DNA of 5,340 nt from Deltaproteobacteria bacterium (GTDB lineage Bacteria; Desulfobacterota; DSM-4660; Desulfatiglandales; HGW-15): contig JAFDIX010000104.1 in NCBI GenBank assembly GCA_019307805.1, forward strand, positions 1 through 5,340, written 5' to 3'. Under the pieces are notes generated by a model. That model was not told the DNA's origin, did no database searches, and saw only the letters and a list, made by a program, of their open reading frames with translations. Position 1 is the stretch's first letter, and every line of letters starts with the position of its first letter. Positions 1-5,340 of this stretch are shown here, one piece after another. Made by a program: the position numbers and the translations under genes.

Positions 1-2
1 AT

Positions 3-236
3 GGACAATCCTTTGATACAGAGACGGACCTTACCGCCCCTGAACGTCATATCCTCCAAAAGCTGTTTCTCTGGGAGTCCATGGCTTCCAGTCTTGAACA
101 ATTCAAAGAGAAAAGAGATCTGGCCCTGAATGCGGGTTGGAACAATTCCGGCCCGGTTTCAGAAAGCACGAACCTGAAACTGATTATTCAGGATTTGGAA
201 AAAAAGGTTAAAGACCGGCTGCAAAAGGCAGAATAA
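3..236 (+). CDS. C-terminal part of an unrecognised protein (5' end outside window)
   Basis: The frame is open from the window edge and ends at TAA 234-236, giving 77 residues. I do not recognise the family. The piece is soluble and highly charged, with no membrane segment, no cysteine and no obvious catalytic motif. It has two likely helical stretches, around the sequence ERHILQKLFLWESM and at the lysine/glutamate-rich C-terminus (DLEKKVKDRLQKAE), joined by a Gly/Asn/Ser-rich turn. This resembles a small helical or coiled-coil tail. The ATG at position 1 is in a different frame that closes after about 70 codons with a much less protein-like composition, so I prefer this frame. The next gene starts 54 bases downstream on the same strand, so the two could be cotranscribed. 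Function unknown. Confidence 0.6.
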   Translation, partial: GQSFDTETDLTAPERHILQKLFLWESMASSLEQFKEKRDLALNAGWNNSGPVSESTNLKLIIQDLEKKVKDRLQKAE

Positions 237-290
237 CGAATAGGTCGTTCAAATGGCATAGCCTGATATCTCTGATTTTGAGGACGAAGG

Positions 291-2270
291 TTGGGCAATT
301 TATTTGCAAATTCTGAGCCTGAAACAAAAGATGCCATGACCCGTTTGACTCGCGGCGATCAGGCGGACGTGCCCCTCAATGTGGCCATCGTTGGAGGCGG
401 CAAGGCCTGCTACAACCTTTCAAATGCTGGATACAGACCGCCTCTCGCGCCTTCGAATGAAGATTCTGGGAGTTTCCGACGTGAACGGCGAAGCCCCCGG
501 TCTTCAGTTCGCCCAAACATTAGGGCTTTTCACCACCACCGATTTTCAGCAACTTTTTTCCCTCGAGGGACTCAATCTGATCATTGAACTGACCGGATCG
601 ACCAAGGTCAGGGAAGCTCTCCTTCGAACCAAACCCCCAGGGGTCTCTTTCATCGACTTCAGGGCTGCAAGGCTGCTTTGGGACCTCCTTCAGACAGAGG
701 TGGCAAAGACCGAACTCGAAAGGGACCGACAGCAGTTTGAGGAAAGAAGCAAAAAGGAGACCCAGGTGATTCTGGACTCCCTGCCCTACCGTATTATGGT
801 GGTGAATCTGGATAAAACCATTGATACGGTCAATGAAACCTTTTTAAAGGATTTTGGGATCAGCAGTAGTGAGGTGCTGGGCAAGCTCTGCTATGAGGTG
901 AGATACGGCCTGGACAGGCCCTGCCATGAGGATGGGGCCGCCTGTTACCTGGTGGACCGTCTTGAAGAGTTGAAGGAAAAAGAGCTCCTCATAAATTATG
1001 AAGAGTACCATGATGAGCATGGGAACACGCGATTTGATGTGATTACCGTGGCACCCATTCTGGATGAAAAGGGAGAAGTGATTCAGATCCTGGAGGCCTC
1101 CAGAGATGTGACAGACCGGATCAAACTGGAAAAGGAGGCAGAGAAGTCCAAGACATTTTTTCAAAATGTCATCCAGAGCACGGTGGATGGTATTGTGGTG
1201 GTAGACACCAAGGGAAATGTCCTCATATTCAACGAGGGCATGGAAAAACTGACCGGCTTTAAGTCCGAAGAAATCATCAACCGGGGGCACCTGAGTACTT
1301 TCTATGACATTGACGTGGCCAAAGAGAATATGCTGAAGATGCGCAGTGATCAATACGGCTCCCAGGGCAAGCTCAACCCCACGAGCATGACCATCACCAT
1401 CAAGAGCGGCGAGGAAATCCCCATCACCCTGTCGGCCTCCATTATCACTGTTGACGGGAAGGAAATAGGCAGTGTCGGTGTATTCACGGACATGAGGGAA
1501 ATCCTTGAGATGCGCAAAAATCTGGAGGAAGCCCATCTTCAACTGGTCCAGTCTGAGAAGATCGCCTCGGTGGGAAGAATGGCTGCCGGCGTGGCCCATG
1601 AAATCAACAATCCCTTGTCCGGTATTCTCATCTATGCCGAATTGCTCAAGGAGAGCCTTCAAGAGGATGCCGAGAAGGTCAAGGATGCCCAGGAAATCAT
1701 CGATCAGACCCTGCGGTGCAAAAGAATCGTGTCGGATCTCCTTGAATTCAGCCGCCAGACAGTCGGAAAGGTCTCCACCTTTCCCGTGGAGGATTTGCTC
1801 AACAAGTCCTTGAACCTTCTCGTAAACCAGGCCATTTTCCAGAACATTGAGGTCATTCGGGAAATAGACCGGGATATAACCGGGATATACCTGCGATGGT
1901 GGGAGATTTTGGCCAGTTGTCCCAGGTTTTTACCAATCTCTACATCAATGCTGCAGACGCCATGGGAGGAAAGGGAAAACTCATCATAGGGGCGCGGTTT
2001 CAACCGGAAAGGAATCTCTTCACCATTTTGGTCTCCGATACGGGCCCCGGTATTCCGGAAGCCCTGAAGGATAAGATCTTTGATATCTTTTTTACCACCA
2101 AACCGACGGGTAAGGGAACGGGTCTGGGTCTCAGCATCTCACAGAACATTATCAAACTGCATGGCGGTATCATTGCGGTGGAATGCCCCCCCAGTGGAGG
2201 GACAACCTTTGTTATTGAACTCCCCCTGGGGTTTGTGGAGCACCCCGACGAAGAACCTCTTTTTATATGA
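291..2270 (+). CDS. Rossmann-PAS-PAS sensor histidine kinase, interrupted by two frameshifts
   Basis: Joined across two frameshifts this is a kinase of about 655 residues. Piece 1 starts at TTG 291 (AGGA at 281-284; ATG 336 is an alternative), piece 2 runs in frame 1 from 421 to about 1878, and piece 3 runs in frame 3 from about 1890 to TGA 2268-2270. Domains: Rossmann-like start with a VAIVGGGKAC loop (residues 30-40), linker helix (about 130-160), PAS1 (162-280) with Cys200, Cys211 and Cys218, PAS2 (289-400), HisKA with GVAHEINNP (phospho-acceptor His436), and HATPase_c with N-box (NLYINAADAM), G1 (DTGPGIP), F-box (FDIFFTTK) and G2 (GKGTGLGLS). There is no signal peptide or membrane span, so it probably senses a cytoplasmic signal. 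All catalytic boxes are intact, so the breaks are recent or errors. Uncorrected, the gene splits into a fragment ending at 587, a kinase lacking its ATPase domain (379-1989) and an ATPase-domain fragment (1896-2270). Confidence 0.85.
417..423 (+). other. Frameshift 1 in the sensor kinase
   Basis: The Rossmann loop (VAIVGGGKACYNL) is read in frame 3 up to CTT 417-419. The matching continuation (QMLDTDRLSRL, then MKILGVSDVNGEAPGL) is read in frame 1 from CAA 421. The shift equals one extra base (for example a T in CTTT 417-420) or two missing bases. From memory, relatives carry two leucines here, which would favour a two-base loss, but I cannot verify that. Confidence 0.75.
1871..1892 (+). repeat. 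Imperfect 11-base tandem duplication causing frameshift 2
   Basis: GGGATATAACC (1871-1881) is followed directly by GGGATATACCT (1882-1892); the first eight bases are identical. Removing 11 bases joins frame 1 to frame 3 and restores REIDRDIPAMVGDFGQL, which has the usual DxPxxxGD spacing ahead of the N-box in HATPase_c domains. As written, frame 1 runs on to TAG 1987-1989 and loses the ATP-binding domain. A single lost G in the GGG run would also restore the frame, but leaves four extra residues. Confidence 0.7.
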
Positions 2271-3760
2271 CGGGATGGGTGATGGACAAGCAAATCAAGA
2301 TACTGGTGGTCGACGACGAAAGGGTGGTCCGGGACGGATGCCACCGTGTACTCACGGGCAAGGGGTTTGACGTCCTGACTGCGGAAAACGGCGAGCAGGC
2401 CATGGATATCCTCCCCCGGGAGTCGGTGGATATCATCCTCCTGGACCTGAAAATGCCTGTCATGAGCGGCGAGGAGGTCCTGGAAAAGGTGCAGGACCAA
2501 TATCCGGACATCCCGGTCATCATCATCACGGGTCACGGGACCATTGACACGGCCGTCGAGTGCATGAAAACCGGGGCCTATGATTTTGTCACCAAACCCT
2601 TTCAGTTGGAGCAATTTCTCCTGACCATCAACAGGGCCGCTGAAAAAAGAAACCTGGGACTGAAAGCAAAACAATTTGAAGAAGAAAATATACGCAATCT
2701 CTATGATCTCGACCTGGAAAAGAGCCGTCTCAAAACCATTATCAACTGCATGGCCAACGGCGTCATGGTCACGAACCGCAATCTTGAGGTGGTACTGCAC
2801 AACCCCGCCCTCATGAAACTCCTGGAGATCACCGGTGAGGTACAAAACCCCGTTTCCCTGTCCCAAATTATCGACCATGAAGACATCATAGAGACCTTGA
2901 CCTGGATCCAATCCGACAGGGCACAGGATGGTGAAATCATCTCACAGGAAATAAAGACAGGCTCCAGTGTCGTCAGGGCCATCTCCGCACCGGCCCTGGG
3001 TCCCGATAATGATGTTGTCGGAAGTGTCACCGTGCTGGAAGATATTACGGCCTTCAAGCAGCTCGATGAGATGAAATCTGATTTTGTGAACATGGTAGCC
3101 CACGAGTTACGCAGCCCCCTTGTTTCCATTCGACAGCAAAACAGTGTGTTGTTGGAGGGCCTGGCAGGTCCTCTTGAGGACAAGCAGAAGGATTTCCTGG
3201 AACGGGGTATGAGAAAGATCGACCAGCTCCTGGAACTGATCAATGACCTGCTCGATATTGCCAAAATCGCGGCAGGCAAGCATGTACAGCACCTTGTCCC
3301 TACGGATATCGACCCCATCATCAATGAGACGCTCGCCCTGCTGGAGACCCGGGCCGAGGACCACCACATTCAACTCAACTACTCGTCTGAAAACCCCAAG
3401 CCGGTCCTGGCCGATGCAAAAAGGATAGAGGAAGTTTTCAGCAATCTTATCACCAATGCCATCAACTACTCTCCCGACGGCGGAAAAGTGGACGTCTCTG
3501 TTGCGGGACTGGGTGAATATATGGAGATAAAGGTAAAGGATACAGGCGTGGGCATCCTAGAGGAGGAGCTTCCCAAGATTTTCGATAAATTTTACAGGGT
3601 TAAGCATCCCAAGACTCGCCAGGTCATGGGTACCGGACTCGGGCTTGCCATTGTCAAGGGGATTATCGATGCCCATCATGGAACCATCCATGTAGAGAGC
3701 GCCCCTGATAAGGGTACAACCTTTAGAATACTGCTCCCGGTGATTACGTCCCATGGGTAG
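2267..3760 (+). CDS. Receiver-PAS-histidine kinase (hybrid two-component protein)
   Basis: This 497-residue soluble protein has an N-terminal receiver domain (residues 10-125) with acidic pocket Asp16/Asp17, phospho-acceptor Asp60 in LLDLKMP, Thr88, and Lys110 in the TKPF motif. A charged helical linker follows, then one PAS domain (about 153-265), HisKA with MVAHELRSP (phospho-acceptor His279), and HATPase_c with N-box Asn397, G1 DTGVGI (425-430), F-box (IFDKFYRV) and G2 GTGLGL (455-460). ATG 2267 overlaps the TGA of the upstream kinase in an ATGA junction, which implies translational coupling. ATG 2282 (MDKQIKILVVDDE) is also possible; neither has a strong Shine-Dalgarno site. The layout suggests that the upstream kinase phosphorylates this receiver and so tunes this kinase. 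No membrane span and no DNA-binding or enzymatic output domain is present, so the target lies elsewhere. The signal is unknown. Confidence 0.93.
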   Translation: MTGWVMDKQIKILVVDDERVVRDGCHRVLTGKGFDVLTAENGEQAMDILPRESVDIILLDLKMPVMSGEEVLEKVQDQYPDIPVIIITGHGTIDTAVECMKTGAYDFVTKPFQLEQFLLTINRAAEKRNLGLKAKQFEEENIRNLYDLDLEKSRLKTIINCMANGVMVTNRNLEVVLHNPALMKLLEITGEVQNPVSLSQIIDHEDIIETLTWIQSDRAQDGEIISQEIKTGSSVVRAISAPALGPDNDVVGSVTVLEDITAFKQLDEMKSDFVNMVAHELRSPLVSIRQQNSVLLEGLAGPLEDKQKDFLERGMRKIDQLLELINDLLDIAKIAAGKHVQHLVPTDIDPIINETLALLETRAEDHHIQLNYSSENPKPVLADAKRIEEVFSNLITNAINYSPDGGKVDVSVAGLGEYMEIKVKDTGVGILEEELPKIFDKFYRVKHPKTRQVMGTGLGLAIVKGIIDAHHGTIHVESAPDKGTTFRILLPVITSHG

Positions 3761-3775
3761 GACCCTCGGGACTTC

Positions 3776-3806
3776 TCCAATTTCCCAGCAGTGGTGGGGA
3801 ATTGGA
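3776..3806 (+). terminator. Stem-loop after the kinase pair, possible terminator
   Basis: The arms TCCAATTTCCC (3776-3786) and GGGGAATTGGA (3796-3806) pair over 11 bases with one G-U wobble around a 9-base loop. It lies 15 bases after the second kinase stop and just before a predicted promoter, which fits a transcription boundary. It lacks a downstream T-run, so it is not a classical intrinsic terminator. It could instead be an operator-like inverted repeat abutting the -35 box of the following promoter. Confidence 0.4.
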
Positions 3807-3808
3807 AC

Positions 3809-3837
3809 TTGCCAAGGGGCGCACATTCCTTTATTAT
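3809..3837 (+). promoter_or_regulatory. Predicted sigma70-type promoter for the MetF-like gene
   Basis: TTGCCA (3809-3814) and TATTAT (3832-3837) each match the consensus at five of six positions and are separated by exactly 17 bases. Transcription would start near 3844, giving a leader of about 80 bases before ATG 3925. This argues that the in-frame extension back to TTG 3802 is untranslated. Confidence 0.5.
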
Positions 3838-3911
3838 ACTGTTTCCTTTGGAATTGAAGGATCTTGTAACGGAGACTCCAGAACAATATCAGTGGGTTAT
3901 GCCAATAACGC

Positions 3912-3917
3912 GGAGGT
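3912..3917 (+). promoter_or_regulatory. Shine-Dalgarno site that sets the MetF-like start
   Basis: GGAGGT lies 7 bases before ATG 3925 and is the strongest ribosome-binding site in the window. It selects this start over the upstream in-frame TTG 3802. The 41 residues between the two starts look unlike any MetF N-terminus. Confidence 0.75.
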
Positions 3918-3924
3918 TCTAGCG

Positions 3925-4800
3925 ATGCTGCTAAAAGAAAAGATCAAATCCGGGGAATTCATTGTGCTGGCCGAATTTGAAACACCGAAAGGTGCGGATT
4001 TCACCCCCCTCCTGAAGCACGCCGAACAAATCAAGGGGCGACTCGATGCCCTGGTTATTCCCGAAATGGCCAATGCGGTAATGAAGGCAAGTTCCCTGGG
4101 GGGCTGTGCCTATTTCCAGAAACAAGGGATAGAAACAGTGTTACAGGTCTGCTGCAGGGACAGGAACCGTCTTGCCCTCCAGGCAGATCTCCTGGCTGCC
4201 GGCGCCCTGGAGATCAGGAACATCATGGCCCTGTCCGGGGAGGACATCCGCTTCGGGGACCATCCCCAGGCAAGGGAGGTCCATGACCTGAACCTCCTGG
4301 AACTCCTGGAATCCATCCAGAAGCTTCAGCAGGGCAAAGACCTGGCAGGCATTGAACTCCGGGGGACACCCCAATTCTGTACGGGCTCCACCATTGATTC
4401 CGGTGCCCCGGGCGGGCTCCTTGAGCTTGAATTGGAAAACCTCCTCAAGATGATTGACTACGGTGTAGAATATGTGGTCACCAAGCCCGTATTCGATGTG
4501 CGACGATTTCAGGAGTTCGTCAAACGGGTTGACACCAGTCGGGTTGCCGTCATACCAACGGTCCTTCTTCTGAAGTCCGCGGGCATGGCCCGGTATATAG
4601 ACCGAAACATCAAGGGAATTTCCATACCTCCGGAGATGATCCGAGGCATCCAAAAGGCGCCGGACAAGGTGCAGGAATGCATTCGCATTGCAGGAGAACT
4701 CATCTCCCGGCTCAAAGAAATGGGAATGGCCGGTGTCTATATTTCAACGGTAGGCTGGGAGGACAAACTCCCCCAGCTCATGGGCGAGGCAAAAATTTAG
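3925..4800 (+). CDS. Methylenetetrahydrofolate reductase (MetF) family protein
   Basis: This 291-residue protein has the length of a single-domain MetF TIM barrel, which reduces methylene-H4folate to methyl-H4folate using FAD. Visible family features are LAEFETPKG near the start (Glu17, matching E. coli Glu28), CCRDRNRLALQADLL (76-90), IRNIMALSGED (97-107) followed by FGDHPQAREVHDLN, and VVTKPVFDV (184-192). Two active-site positions differ from E. coli MetF: Asp120 aligns with Glu106 (SGED instead of GD), and Gln183 aligns with Lys187 (TKPVFD instead of TQ.FFD). The usual Asn-Pro of the mid-barrel loop seen in Wood-Ljungdahl-type relatives is replaced by IDSG. It may therefore be a divergent paralog with altered substrate or partner. 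No metV-like gene precedes it. The next gene is hdrA, which suggests coupling to an Hdr-type electron-transfer complex. Family assignment is firm; the exact reaction is inference. Confidence 0.85.
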   Translation: MLLKEKIKSGEFIVLAEFETPKGADFTPLLKHAEQIKGRLDALVIPEMANAVMKASSLGGCAYFQKQGIETVLQVCCRDRNRLALQADLLAAGALEIRNIMALSGEDIRFGDHPQAREVHDLNLLELLESIQKLQQGKDLAGIELRGTPQFCTGSTIDSGAPGGLLELELENLLKMIDYGVEYVVTKPVFDVRRFQEFVKRVDTSRVAVIPTVLLLKSAGMARYIDRNIKGISIPPEMIRGIQKAPDKVQECIRIAGELISRLKEMGMAGVYISTVGWEDKLPQLMGEAKI

Positions 4801-4867
4801 GGAACCCGGGCAGAAGGAGAAATAGCGACAAACGAAGGGATAGAATAGGTCATTTCCTCTGGCTGAA

Positions 4868-4950
4868 GGATACTGGCTTCTGGATACTCGATACTGGATA
4901 AAAAACCCTTCCTTTGGCAATCCAGCATCCAGAGACCAGTATCCAGCATC
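4868..4950. repeat. GATACTGG-type inverted-repeat element (intergenic)
   Basis: The left arm GGATACTGGCTTCTGGAT (4868-4885) matches the reverse complement of the right arm (4927-4944) at 16 of 18 positions. Further copies of the unit GATRCTGG lie at 4882-4888 and 4890-4899 on the + strand, and at 4920-4930 and 4941-4950 on the - strand. An inner pairing of CTGGAT (4894-4899) with ATCCAG (4920-4925) would extend the hairpin below an A-rich loop. Translating such units gives the low-complexity AGYW/LDTG peptides that I recall from spurious ORFs in environmental genomes. It occupies the gap between the MetF-like gene and hdrA. Confidence 0.7.
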
Positions 4951-4997
4951 TTGGGGCTTTATCTGGATTTGGAAGATCATAAAGGTTTAGCATAAAT

Positions 4998-5003
4998 TAT
5001 AAT
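4998..5003 (+). promoter_or_regulatory. Possible -10 box for hdrA
   Basis: A perfect TATAAT lies in an AT-rich stretch 32 bases before the hdrA ATG. No good -35 box sits 16-18 bases upstream; TTGGAA at 4969-4974 is 23 bases away. hdrA may have its own weak or activator-dependent promoter, or may also be read through from the MetF-like gene. Confidence 0.3.
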
Positions 5004-5035
5004 TTTCAGGAGTACTCTAGTGAAAGGAAAGGTGC

Positions 5036-5340
5036 ATGTCTGATCAAGATTCCAAACTGTCCGGATCTGTTCTGATTGTTGGGGGTGGCATAACCGGTAT
5101 GCAGGCGGCCCTGGACCTTGCCGACTCCGGTTATTATGTTCATCTCCTGGAAAAATCACCGGCCATTGGTGGGGTCATGAGTGAGTTGGACAAGACCTTC
5201 CCCACCAATGACTGTGCCATGTGAATTATCTCACCCAAACTGGTCGAGGTCGGCCGGCATCTGAACATAGACCTGATTACCTGCGCCGAGGTGAAAGGCG
5301 TAGAAGGCTCCAAGGGAAATTTCAAGGTCACTGTCCGAAA
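5036..5340 (+). CDS. hdrA: HdrA, heterodisulfide-reductase-type flavoprotein subunit, selenocysteine-containing, 3' partial
   Basis: The gene starts at ATG 5036 (AAAGGA at 5023-5028) and runs off the window after 101 codons. An FAD-binding Rossmann fold opens the protein: VLIVGGGITGMQAALDLA (GGGITG, residues 16-21) with Glu39 ending beta-2. The HdrA signature LDKTFPTNDCAM follows, then TGA as codon 63, then IISPKLVEVGRHLNIDLIT and more coding sequence. In HdrA proteins this signature reads DCxxC, so TGA stands for the second Cys; I read it as Sec63, forming CxxU with Cys60. HdrA carries FAD and iron-sulfur clusters and passes or bifurcates electrons in Hdr complexes. The N-terminal domain that precedes the FAD fold in methanogen HdrA is absent, as in QmoA and short bacterial HdrA forms. 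The position after a MetF-like gene suggests a role in C1-linked electron transfer. A stop codon or sequencing error in a cysteine codon is the alternative, but the SECIS-like hairpin argues against it. Confidence 0.88.
5222..5224 (+). other. In-frame TGA, probable selenocysteine codon
   Basis: Codon 63 of hdrA. Homology to HdrA continues without a frame change on both sides, and the codon sits at a conserved cysteine position. A cysteine codon would need only one base change (TGC or TGT). Confidence 0.85.
5240..5257 (+). promoter_or_regulatory. Candidate bacterial SECIS hairpin in hdrA
   Basis: CTGGTC (5240-5245) pairs with GGCCGG (5252-5257) over six base pairs, two of them G-U, around the loop GAGGTC. 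The stem starts 15 bases and the loop 21 bases after the TGA. The loop begins with G and contains AGGUC, resembling the AGGUCU loop of the E. coli fdhF SECIS element. Spacing and loop fit the bacterial type bound by SelB. The stem is short and G-U rich, so folding alone is not proof. Confidence 0.65.

Noticed and set aside
417..423. Programmed ribosomal frameshift in the sensor kinase
   Set aside because: There is no slippery heptamer or stimulatory structure evident, and a kinase of this type has no known need for recoding; an indel is simpler.
844..1662. 272-codon open frame on the - strand
   Set aside because: It lies fully opposite the PAS/HisKA part of the sensor kinase, whose + strand frame has clear conserved motifs. 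The - strand translation matches no family.
2000..2911. 303-codon open frame on the - strand
   Set aside because: It is antisense to the HATPase_c and receiver domains of the two kinases and crosses their junction, with no motif or ribosome-binding site of its own.
2701..3369. 222-codon Ser/Arg-rich open frame on the - strand
   Set aside because: Low-complexity composition typical of an antisense shadow of the second kinase.
3802..3924. N-terminal extension of the MetF-like protein from TTG 3802
   Set aside because: It overlaps the predicted stem-loop and promoter, has no Shine-Dalgarno site, and the added residues do not resemble MetF.
4141..4653. 170-codon open frame on the - strand
   Set aside because: Shadow of the MetF-like gene, which has a strong ribosome-binding site and family motifs.
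4868..4950. CRISPR array
   Set aside because: The units are only 8-10 bases long, occur in both orientations and are not separated by uniform spacers.
4677..4980. Small overlapping frames on both strands (4677-4901 and 4744-4980)
   Set aside because: They read through the inverted-repeat element and yield AGYW/LDTG-type low-complexity peptides; these are repeat artefacts.
5036..5224. HdrA as a complete 62-residue protein ending at TGA 5222
   Set aside because: The HdrA signature continues in the same frame directly after the TGA, and a SECIS-like hairpin follows.

Overview
The window looks like a chromosomal segment of an anaerobic, probably sulfate-reducing bacterium of the Desulfobacterota (former Deltaproteobacteria). 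This is inferred from gene content: PAS-type sensor kinases of a style common in that group, a Wood-Ljungdahl-type methylenetetrahydrofolate reductase relative, and a bacterial HdrA that appears to be a selenoprotein. All supported genes are on the + strand and base composition is even throughout.

Layout. Positions 3-236 hold the C-terminal end of an unrecognised protein. Positions 291-2270 encode a soluble sensor histidine kinase (Rossmann-like domain, PAS, PAS, HisKA, HATPase_c) interrupted by two frameshifts, one near 417-423 and one at 1871-1892. The second is best explained by an imperfect 11-base tandem duplication. Its stop overlaps the start of a second kinase (2267-3760; receiver, PAS, HisKA, HATPase_c) in an ATGA junction, so the two form a translationally coupled signalling pair. 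Positions 3761-3924 are non-coding: a stem-loop (3776-3806), a good sigma70-like promoter (3809-3837) and a strong Shine-Dalgarno site. They lead into a 291-residue MetF-family protein (3925-4800). Positions 4801-5035 are non-coding and carry a GATACTGG-type inverted-repeat element (4868-4950) and a TATAAT box (4998-5003). HdrA begins at 5036 and runs off the window.

The main result is in HdrA. An in-frame TGA at 5222-5224 stands where HdrA proteins carry a conserved cysteine (DCxxC). The frame stays open and HdrA-like to the end of the window, and a hairpin of bacterial SECIS type lies 15 bases after the TGA. I read this codon as selenocysteine, giving a CxxU motif; a standard gene caller would wrongly report a 62-residue protein. 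Selenoprotein HdrA is known in methanogens and some deltaproteobacteria, so the class is not new.

How the genes may work together: the MetF-like protein and HdrA probably belong to one C1/electron-transfer module, in which HdrA-type flavoproteins couple methylene-H4folate chemistry to other redox carriers. The MetF-like protein differs from canonical MetF at two active-site positions, so its exact reaction is uncertain. The two kinases form a separate unit, and no output regulator for them is visible here.
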